Below are positions 1-5,169 of a DNA stretch of 7,367 nucleotides, piece by piece. Each line of letters starts with the position of its first letter. Position 1 is the first letter of the stretch. A program made the position numbers and the translations under genes. Source of the stretch: Haloferacaceae archaeon. GTDB lineage: Archaea > Halobacteriota > Halobacteria > Halobacteriales > Haloferacaceae. The notes below the pieces were generated by a model, which saw only the letters and a program-made list of their open reading frames with translations, ran no database searches and was not told the DNA's origin. The stretch spans positions 1 through 7,367 of the forward strand of contig JAHENP010000235.1 in assembly GCA_018609965.1 (NCBI GenBank), in the 5' to 3' direction.

Positions 1-5
1 AGTAC

Positions 6-13
6 TAATATAT
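6..13 (+). promoter_or_regulatory. TATA box of the TbsP-like gene
   Basis: The sequence TAATATAT is the only AT-rich octamer ahead of the first gene. Its centre lies about 25 nt upstream of the ATG at 35, the spacing at which haloarchaeal TATA boxes place the transcription start on or next to the start codon. A leaderless transcript is inferred. The upstream element (BRE) would fall at or beyond the window edge and cannot be judged. Confidence 0.55.
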
Positions 14-34
14 CTGAGTGAGACATCATCGTCG

Positions 35-844
35 ATGTCGACGATACCGAAAGGCCGAGGGGGGACGTTCAACGAGTTGTTCGACGACGTAACCGAGACA
101 CTGTACGTGTTCGACCCGCGAGCGCCGACGTTGCGGGCGCTCGCGGTCGCCGCGGGTCGCCACGAGGGGGCGACGCCACGGCTCAGGGTGCTCGCGGGGG
201 AGACGACGCTTCTCCGGTTCCAACGCGACTTCGTGGCCGCCGCGACGGCCGCAGGGTTGGCGGCCGACGGTCGACTCACCGTTCGGACGGACGAGACCAC
301 ACACGGGACGACGGTGTTCGCCTCTCGGGACGCGGTGTTCGTGCCGGTGCGGACACCCGACACCGAGCCGACGGTCGCGGCCGGCGAGAGGGGTGTCGCG
401 GCCGACGTGTTCGCCACCTGTCGGGAGGCGTGGCGCACCCGGGAGCCGTTCCAGCTCCAGACGCCGCCGTTGTCGACCGTCGACGAGACGCTGACCGCGG
501 AGTTCGGGACGGAGGCGGCCGCCGACTTCCGGACCGCACTCGCCACTGCGGCTGACCGGGACGACCCGACGGCGTTCGACCCCGTCACGACCGTCTTGTT
601 GGTCGGAGCACGCTACGATCGGCTCCACTACGACGTGAGCAACTGGGGCGAGCGACTCGGCGTGGCGAGCAAGGCAACGTTCTCTCGAAAGAAGGGCCAA
701 CTGGAGGCGGACGGTGTGATCGAGACCAGCCAGGAGGCGAGCCGTCCGGGACGACCCAGACAACGACTGTCGCTGACGGCCGACTCCGAGCGTCGCGTCG
801 CCGAGGCGGGGTTCGAGACGGTCGTCACCGACGTGTTGTACTGA
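35..844 (+). CDS. TbsP/DUF5821-like winged-helix transcriptional regulator
   Basis: This 269-residue protein is probably a DNA-binding regulator. Residues about 182-247 look like a winged helix-turn-helix: VSNWGERLGVASKATFSRKK supplies the recognition region, LEADGVIET follows, and SRPGRPRQRLSL reads as the wing. That segment and the motif FQLQTPPLSTVDETL (139-153) match from memory the haloarchaeal DUF5821 family, whose Haloferax member TbsP was reported to act with TrmB on the glycolytic gene gapII. The N-terminal half (about 12-106) alternates strands and helices, as in a ligand-sensing or dimerisation domain. I see no membrane segment or signal peptide. The ATG is chosen because it lies about 25 nt after a TATA box. 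The gene is convergent with aconitase. Control of central carbon genes is inference from the family; the targets are unknown. The N-terminus before FNELFDDV differs from the family members I remember, so this could be a paralogue rather than TbsP itself. Confidence 0.72.
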   Translation: MSTIPKGRGGTFNELFDDVTETLYVFDPRAPTLRALAVAAGRHEGATPRLRVLAGETTLLRFQRDFVAAATAAGLAADGRLTVRTDETTHGTTVFASRDAVFVPVRTPDTEPTVAAGERGVAADVFATCREAWRTREPFQLQTPPLSTVDETLTAEFGTEAAADFRTALATAADRDDPTAFDPVTTVLLVGARYDRLHYDVSNWGERLGVASKATFSRKKGQLEADGVIETSQEASRPGRPRQRLSLTADSERRVAEAGFETVVTDVLY

Positions 845-848
845 GCCG

Positions 849-854
849 AAAAAA
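849..854 (-). terminator. T6 run, probable aconitase terminator
   Basis: A run of six A on the + strand reads as TTTTTT on the minus strand, about 32 nt past the aconitase stop codon. Archaeal transcription commonly ends at such T tracts without a hairpin. It lies in the 41-nt gap between two convergent genes and serves only the minus strand. No matching T tract follows the + strand gene inside this gap. Confidence 0.55.
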
Positions 855-885
855 CAGGGATCGAGAGACAGAGAGACCGCGCCGG

Positions 886-2859
886 TCAGTCGTCGGCGGG
901 CGCGGCGTCGCTGCCGCCGCCGGCGTGTTGTTGTTTCGTCCACTGAAGTTTCCCGCCGGCCGCGAGGATCTCGCGTTCGCGCTCGGAGGCGCTCATCTCG
1001 CCGGTCGCCTCCCAGTCGTTGTTCACGCGGATGGTGAACTCCTCCTTGCCGGCGCGGACGCCCGCACCGACATCGTCGACGATCTCCACGTCGTCACCCT
1101 GGTCGATCCGCTCGTAGGTCTCTGCGTCGATCTCTAGGGGAACGAGCCCGAAGTTGAACAGGTTCGCGTGGTGAATCCGGGCGAAGCTCTGGGCCAACAC
1201 CGCCTCCACGCCCAGGAACATCGGACACAACGCCGCGTGCTCGCGGGAAGAGCCCTGTCCGTAGTTCTCGCCGGCCACCAACACGCCGCTGTCGGCCGCG
1301 CGAGCGCGATCCGGGAACGAGGAGTCGATCCGGGTGAGCGTGAAGTTCGCGTACTCCGGGATGTTCGACCGGAACTTCAGCGCCTCCGCGTTCGCAGGGG
1401 TGATGTGGTCGGTGGTGATGTTGTCGCCCATCTTCAACAGCGTCTCGCCGGAGACATCGCTGCCGAGTGGGTCCTTCAACGGCACGTCGCCGATGTTCGG
1501 CCCCTTGATCAGCTCGTCGTCTACCGGGTCGTCCGGCGTGATGATGTCTGGGTCGTCGGCACCGTAGCCGTCGGAGTAGCCGTCACCCATCTCGAAGCCA
1601 GGCGCCTCCAGGTCGAGTTCACGCGGGTCCGTGATCTCGCCCGTGATCGCCGCGGCGGCGGCAACCTCCGGCGAGCAGAGGAACACGGAGTCGTCCTCGA
1701 TCCCGGAGCGGCCCTCGAAGTTCCGGTTGAACGTCCGCAGCGAGACGGAGTCGCTGGCGGGGACGTGACCGATCCCGATACACGCCCCACAGGTCGCCTC
1801 CGAGAAGTTGACCCCGGCGGCCATCATCTCGGCGGTCCACCCCTCCCTGGCGAGCATCTCGCTGGCCTGCTTCGACCCCGGCGCGACGACCATCTCCGTC
1901 GTCGGGTTCACGTCTTCGTCTTCCAACATCTTCGCGGCCGGGAGGATGTCCTCGTAGGCACCGTTCGTACAGGAGCCGACGATCACCTGGCTCACTTCCT
2001 CGCCGGCGACCTCGCTCACCGGGACGACGTTGTCCGGCATCGACGGCTTCGAGATCAACGGCTCCAACTCCGAGAGATCGAGTTCGATCCTGTCCGCGTA
2101 CTCCGCGTCGTCGTCGGGTGTCAGCTCGACGTGTTCGTCACCGCGGCCGAACTGTTCGAGCCACTCCTCCGTGCGTTCGTCCGTCGGGAAGATCGAGGAG
2201 GTCGCGCCCAACTCGGTCCCCATGTTGGTGATCGTCGTCCGCTCGGGAATCGACAGCGAGTCGACACCCGGCCCGGTGTACTCCAACACCTTGTCGACGC
2301 CACCTTTCACCGTCAGATCCTGCAACAGCTTCAGGATCACGTCCTTGGCGGTCGCCCACTCCGGCAGTTCCCCGGTGAGATGGACGTTCACCACTTCCGG
2401 CATCTCGACGTAGTACGCGCCACCGCCCATCGCGACGGCGATGTCAAGGCCACCGGCGCCGATAGCGAGCTGGCCGAGTCCGCCCGGCGTCGGCGTGTGG
2501 CTGTCAGAACCCAGCAGGGTCTTGCCGGGTGCCGCGAAGTTCTCCTTGTGGACCTGGTGACAGATCCCGTTGCCCGGCCGGGAGTAGTAGGCACCGTACG
2601 TGCCGGCCGCCGACCGCAGGAACCGGTGGTCGTCCGTGTTCTTGAAGTCGAACTGGTAGGTCTGGTGGTCACAGTACTGTGCGGCCAGCTCCGTCTGGAC
2701 CTCGTCCATCTCTAAGGCCTCGAACTGGAGCCACACCATCGTCCCGGTGGTGTCCTGTGTGAGTACCTGATCGACATCGATCCCGATCTCCTCGCCGGTC
2801 TCGAGGTCGCCCTCGACGAGGTGATCGGCCAAGATCTGTTCCGTGATCGTCTGTCCCAT
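886..2859 (-). CDS. acn: Aconitate hydratase (aconitase)
   Basis: This cytoplasmic [4Fe-4S] enzyme interconverts citrate and isocitrate via cis-aconitate in the citric acid and glyoxylate cycles. The 657-residue protein is complete. GSDSHTPTPGGLGQLAIGAG begins at 117. The cluster ligands are C297 (GSCTNG) and C357 and C360 (CGAC). The swivel domain has GDNITTDHITPA (478-489) and GQGSSREHAALCP (534-546), whose Ser/Arg region forms the substrate site. The length and the short layout fit the Aquifex-type aconitases rather than the roughly 890-residue AcnA/IRP1 type. The frame stays open for 82 more codons upstream, but that stretch is Arg- and Cys-rich and covers the promoter. The ATG of MGQTITEQIL is therefore chosen, about 30 nt after a TATA box. 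An Asp-rich insert (about 424-448) and a polar C-terminal tail fit a salt-adapted protein. Homoaconitase or isopropylmalate isomerase is less likely, because those usually have separate subunits or other substrate-loop motifs. Confidence 0.95.
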   Translation of the reverse strand: MGQTITEQILADHLVEGDLETGEEIGIDVDQVLTQDTTGTMVWLQFEALEMDEVQTELAAQYCDHQTYQFDFKNTDDHRFLRSAAGTYGAYYSRPGNGICHQVHKENFAAPGKTLLGSDSHTPTPGGLGQLAIGAGGLDIAVAMGGGAYYVEMPEVVNVHLTGELPEWATAKDVILKLLQDLTVKGGVDKVLEYTGPGVDSLSIPERTTITNMGTELGATSSIFPTDERTEEWLEQFGRGDEHVELTPDDDAEYADRIELDLSELEPLISKPSMPDNVVPVSEVAGEEVSQVIVGSCTNGAYEDILPAAKMLEDEDVNPTTEMVVAPGSKQASEMLAREGWTAEMMAAGVNFSEATCGACIGIGHVPASDSVSLRTFNRNFEGRSGIEDDSVFLCSPEVAAAAAITGEITDPRELDLEAPGFEMGDGYSDGYGADDPDIITPDDPVDDELIKGPNIGDVPLKDPLGSDVSGETLLKMGDNITTDHITPANAEALKFRSNIPEYANFTLTRIDSSFPDRARAADSGVLVAGENYGQGSSREHAALCPMFLGVEAVLAQSFARIHHANLFNFGLVPLEIDAETYERIDQGDDVEIVDDVGAGVRAGKEEFTIRVNNDWEATGEMSASEREREILAAGGKLQWTKQQHAGGGSDAAPADD

Positions 2860-2885
2860 AACGTCTCGCTCTCCCCGCCGAACAG

Positions 2886-2893
2886 ATATAAAT
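2886..2893 (-). promoter_or_regulatory. TATA box of aconitase
   Basis: On the minus strand this reads ATTTATAT, a close match to a haloarchaeal TATA box. Its centre is about 30 nt upstream of the aconitase ATG, so transcription should start within a few nucleotides of that ATG. This position also excludes the longer upstream reading frame as the real N-terminus, because its start would lie upstream of the promoter. Confidence 0.7.
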
Positions 2894-3014
2894 CCGGCGA
2901 GAGGGCACTGTTCTCGCAGAACCGCCAGAGGGCAGCCGGATGTTCGACCACGCTGGTCCCGTCCGTCGCAAACGTTGTCGTCGCTTCGACGACTGGTGTG
3001 TTGAGAGTCGTCGG

Positions 3015-3092
3015 TCGTCGCAAGCGAGACAGCGTTCGTCTCGTCGCAAGCGAGGCGACATCCGTCTCCCCGGAAGCGAGGCGGGTCCCGTC
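3015..3092. repeat. Three tandem 26-nt repeats in the divergent intergenic region
   Basis: Units lie at 3015-3040, 3041-3066 and 3067-3092 with no gaps. Units 1 and 2 match at 21 of 26 positions, including 14 identical bases in a row (TCGTCGCAAGCGAG). Unit 3 matches unit 2 at 19 of 26. The shared core AAGCGAG recurs exactly every 26 nt. In units 1 and 2 the core is a small inverted repeat, TCGC-AA-GCGA. A further partial match, GTCGCAAACG at 2965, lies 52 nt (two periods) before the first unit's GTCGCAAGCG. A period that is not a multiple of three argues against coding sequence. The block ends about 43 nt before the dUTPase start and begins about 155 nt upstream of the aconitase start. A regulatory role is possible but unproven. 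Confidence 0.7.
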
Positions 3093-3104
3093 GGGATCGT
3101 GTCA

Positions 3105-3110
3105 CTTACG
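3105..3110 (+). promoter_or_regulatory. Weak TATA-like element of the dUTPase gene
   Basis: CTTACG is a poor TATA match, but it is the most AT-rich hexamer near the proposed GTG start. Its centre lies about 28 nt upstream of that GTG, the same spacing seen for the other genes here. It supports the GTG as a leaderless start. The assignment rests mainly on position. Confidence 0.35.
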
Positions 3111-3134
3111 ACGACGACGGTCACCAACCAGAAC

Positions 3135-3656
3135 GTGTTCCAGTCGGGAGCCTCGGTGGCGCGCCACCTACGGCCACACGGCGACGACTCACTCGAAGAC
3201 GACCAAATCCAGCCCAACGGCGTCGACCTCACCGTCGACGCGGTGTTCGAGCCGGTCGAGCCGGGGCGACTCGACACCGACGGCAAACGGGTCGGAGAAC
3301 GACGGCGGATCGAACCGGACGGCGACAGCGAGGGGGAACTGCTGTACTGGTTGGAGCCGGGTGGGTACGTCGTCCGGTACGGCGAGGTGATCGCCGTTCC
3401 GGAGGGGCACGTCGGCTTCGTCCTCCCGCGGTCGACGCTGCTGCGAAACGGCTGTACGTTGGAGACGGCCGTCTGGGACGCCGGCTACGAGGGGCGCGGC
3501 GAGGGGCTGCTCCAGGTTCACCACCCGATCGAGATCCGGCCGGGTGCGCGGATCGGCCAGTTCCTCCTGTCGTCGGCCGACCACGAGGGGACGTACACTG
3601 GCGCGTACGACGGTGAACACACGGGCGGTGACGACGCTCCCACAGACGGCGAGTGA
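3135..3656 (+). CDS. dut: dUTPase of the dCTP deaminase/dUTPase superfamily
   Basis: The protein probably hydrolyses dUTP to dUMP and pyrophosphate, keeping uracil out of DNA and supplying dUMP for thymidylate synthesis. From the GTG start it has 173 residues. The family motifs appear in order: QPNGVDLTVD (26-35), PRSTLLRN (98-105), VWDAGYEGRGEG (113-124) and ARIGQFLL (138-145). D115 sits where trimeric dUTPases carry the catalytic Asp. Q127 (LLQVHH) aligns with the catalytic Glu of dCTP deaminases (VLEFYN in E. coli Dcd), which favours dUTPase over deaminase. The frame runs open back to an ATG at 2940, but that extra stretch is Arg-rich, crosses the 26-nt repeats and does not resemble the family. 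The family begins near MFxSGA, here VFQSGAS, so the GTG at 3135 is preferred; another GTG at 3099 is possible. The gene is convergent with the transporter gene and ends 6 nt from it. Confidence 0.83.
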   Translation: MFQSGASVARHLRPHGDDSLEDDQIQPNGVDLTVDAVFEPVEPGRLDTDGKRVGERRRIEPDGDSEGELLYWLEPGGYVVRYGEVIAVPEGHVGFVLPRSTLLRNGCTLETAVWDAGYEGRGEGLLQVHHPIEIRPGARIGQFLLSSADHEGTYTGAYDGEHTGGDDAPTDGE

Positions 3657-3662
3657 CCCGTC

Positions 3663-4370
3663 TCAGACGACCACGAGCAACGCCTGTGAGACGGTCTCGA
3701 CAATCGTCTCCCACGCGGAGAAGCCGACCGTGATCGACGCGACGGTGTCGAGCCCGAAGAACGCGAACAGTGCTGCCCCGACGTAGTGGGCCTTCCGGAG
3801 GTCGAACCGGTGGGAGAACCGGTGGAAGAAGTAGGCGTTCGCCAGGCTCACCGGGATGATCGCGGCCATCTCCCCGGCCCAGATCGCCGGGTTGGCGCCG
3901 TACTGTGCCGCCAACCCGATCGTGATGAGCTGGGTCTTGTCGCCGAACTCGCCGACGGCCATCAACGAGAAGATCGAGAGGAACCGGCCGACCGGCCCCC
4001 CGATGCTGAACCGACCGATCTCGAAGTTCGGCGCCACGTCCGGCACCGCGCCGACGACACCGCCGTCCGTCGCCGACAGCCCGTCGTGGTTGACGCCGGG
4101 TGCAGACCGGTACAACAGGATCGCGAACACGAGGAACAACGCGGCCGTCGCGGCGTCAAGCGCGACCCCCGGGAGCACCCGTTGGATCGCCTGCCCGAAC
4201 AGAATCTCCAGGGCGGTCCATCCCGCGAACGCGGAGCCCGCGGCACCGACCACCAACAACGGGTGGAACCGTGTCGACAACCCCGCGATGATGAACTGCA
4301 CCTTCTCGCCGGGCAACACGGTCAGCTGTGCGAGTGCGGCGATCAGCGCGATCTCGAGGAACCCGGTCAC
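3663..4370 (-). CDS. GDT1/TMEM165 (UPF0016) family cation exporter, probably Mn2+
   Basis: This 235-residue membrane protein probably exports Mn2+ (or Ca2+) in exchange for protons, as shown for family members such as MneA and the yeast and plant proteins. It has hydrophobic segments at about 3-30, 37-60, 68-87, 129-155, 163-182 and 197-217, giving six helices in two inverted halves. A hydrophilic loop (about 90-125) separates them. The second half carries the signature EFGDKT (141-146, GEFGDKTQL). The equivalent first-half site is LPGEKV (19-24), which keeps G, an acidic residue and K but lacks the leading Glu and the Thr. The start is a GTG whose last two bases overlap the TGA stop of the upstream regulator gene (GTGA), so translation is probably coupled. 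The operon partner, a DtxR/MntR-type regulator, supports a manganese role. The ion is inferred, not shown by the sequence. Confidence 0.88.
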   Translation of the reverse strand: MTGFLEIALIAALAQLTVLPGEKVQFIIAGLSTRFHPLLVVGAAGSAFAGWTALEILFGQAIQRVLPGVALDAATAALFLVFAILLYRSAPGVNHDGLSATDGGVVGAVPDVAPNFEIGRFSIGGPVGRFLSIFSLMAVGEFGDKTQLITIGLAAQYGANPAIWAGEMAAIIPVSLANAYFFHRFSHRFDLRKAHYVGAALFAFFGLDTVASITVGFSAWETIVETVSQALLVVV

Positions 4371-5065
4371 GCGCCGGCCCCCGTCTCCGCACTGTCCGGC
4401 TCCGGTGTGTCGGCCACGGTGACGTGGATCGACTCCGCGACCGACTCCGGGAGACTCTGTTCACCGTCGTCGACGGCGACGGTCACCATCCCGAACGGCG
4501 CCACGTCGACGACCGCGACGGTCGTCCCAGGCGTGACTCCGGCGTCGTCGAGATACGCCAGGTCAGCGTCGTCCCGGTCGCTCACTCGCGCGACGACGAC
4601 CCGATCGCCCGCCTCACACGCCGACAACGGGACGGTCGCCTCCCCGCCCGGCGGCTCCAGATCCGGACTCGGGATCGGGTCGCCGTGCGGATCGGCGGCC
4701 GGCTCGCCGAGCACGTCCGCGACTCGGCGTTCGAACGCCTCGCTGATGTGGTGTTCCAACGCGTCGGCCTCCTCGTGGACTTCGTCCCAGGAGTAGTCGA
4801 GCCGCTCGGCGAGGTACGTCTCCAACAACCGGTGGTGACGCAACACCTCGATGGCGACGGTGCGTCCCTCCGCGGTCAGCTCGGCGCCCTCGTACTTCTC
4901 GCGCGTGACGAGTCCTCGTTCCGCCAACGTGTCTAACATGCTCGTCACCGTCGGTGCGGTCTTCTCCACTCGCTCGGCGATACTCGAGGTCGCAACCGGC
5001 GGCCCGGACTCCTCCTCGATCACGTAGATCGCCTTCAGGTAGTCTTCCATCACGTCGCTCAACAT
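4367..5065 (-). CDS. DtxR/MntR-family metal-dependent transcriptional regulator
   Basis: This 232-residue protein is likely a repressor that binds DNA when loaded with metal. Domains in order: a winged helix (about 4-66; TSSIAERVEKTAPTVTSMLD is the helix-turn-helix), a metal-binding and dimerisation domain (about 70-135), and a C-terminal FeoA/SH3-like domain (about 147-217). Aligned by eye, the metal positions are D8 (Met10 in DtxR, Asp8 in B. subtilis MntR), H78, E82, D101 (Cys102 in DtxR, Glu99 in MntR), E104 and H105. Having carboxylates where iron-type DtxR has Met and Cys suggests Mn2+ sensing. K11 replaces the MntR Glu11, so the MntR binuclear site is not fully conserved. The ATG at 5065 is chosen because the 45 codons before it cover the TATA box and palindrome; the ATG at 5050 (MEDYLKAIY) is possible. 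It is first in an operon with the GDT1 exporter and probably controls its own promoter. Confidence 0.9.
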   Translation of the reverse strand: MLSDVMEDYLKAIYVIEEESGPPVATSSIAERVEKTAPTVTSMLDTLAERGLVTREKYEGAELTAEGRTVAIEVLRHHRLLETYLAERLDYSWDEVHEEADALEHHISEAFERRVADVLGEPAADPHGDPIPSPDLEPPGGEATVPLSACEAGDRVVVARVSDRDDADLAYLDDAGVTPGTTVAVVDVAPFGMVTVAVDDGEQSLPESVAESIHVTVADTPEPDSAETGAGA

Positions 5066-5080
5066 CGTCTGACGGACGGG

Positions 5081-5096
5081 ATTAGACGCATCTAAT
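5081..5096. promoter_or_regulatory. Putative DtxR-family operator (palindrome)
   Basis: ATTAGA-CGCA-TCTAAT is a perfect 6-bp inverted repeat with a 4-nt spacer. It touches the downstream edge of the operon's TATA box and ends 15 nt before the regulator's ATG, so a bound protein would block polymerase or TFB. The TTAG...CTAA half-sites resemble the outer halves of known DtxR/SirR boxes (TTAGGTTAGCCTAACCTAA type). Autoregulation by the adjacent regulator is inferred from position and family. Confidence 0.6.
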
Positions 5097-5103
5097 TCAT
5101 AAG
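5094..5103 (-). promoter_or_regulatory. TATA box of the regulator-exporter operon
   Basis: On the minus strand this reads CTTATGAATT. Its centre is about 34 nt upstream of the regulator ATG, which predicts a start site near 5072 and a leader of only a few nucleotides. It overlaps the operator-like palindrome by three bases. No other comparable AT-rich element lies in the 104-nt gap between this operon and the upstream esterase gene. Confidence 0.6.
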
Positions 5104-5169
5104 TGTGGTGGATCACACCGGGGTCACCGGTTCGGAGCCGGCCGGGTGCCGGAGAGACCGGGAACGGCC

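Noticed and set aside
26..943. A 305-codon minus-strand frame opposite the TbsP-like gene
   Set aside because: It is Arg-rich shadow sequence that runs through the intergenic gap into the aconitase end; the + strand frame has a recognisable winged helix and a promoter.
1168..2715. Long (515-codon) + strand frame opposite aconitase
   Set aside because: It is a high-GC shadow frame rich in Arg, Val, Gly and His with no recognisable motif, antisense to a clearly real aconitase with all catalytic residues.
2860..3105. N-terminal extension of aconitase by 82 codons
   Set aside because: The extra residues are Arg- and Cys-rich, lie upstream of and across the TATA box, and the family starts near the MGQTITEQIL methionine.
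3786..4936. Long + strand frames opposite the exporter and regulator genes
   Set aside because: Their composition is Arg-, Ser- and Thr-rich shadow sequence, and the minus-strand proteins carry intact family motifs.
5103..5131. Short inverted repeats GTGTG-N6-CACAC and ACCGG-N5-CCGGT upstream of the metal operon
   Set aside because: The 5-bp arms are GC-rich or low in complexity and expected by chance at this composition; they lie upstream of the promoter and are much weaker than the 5081 palindrome.
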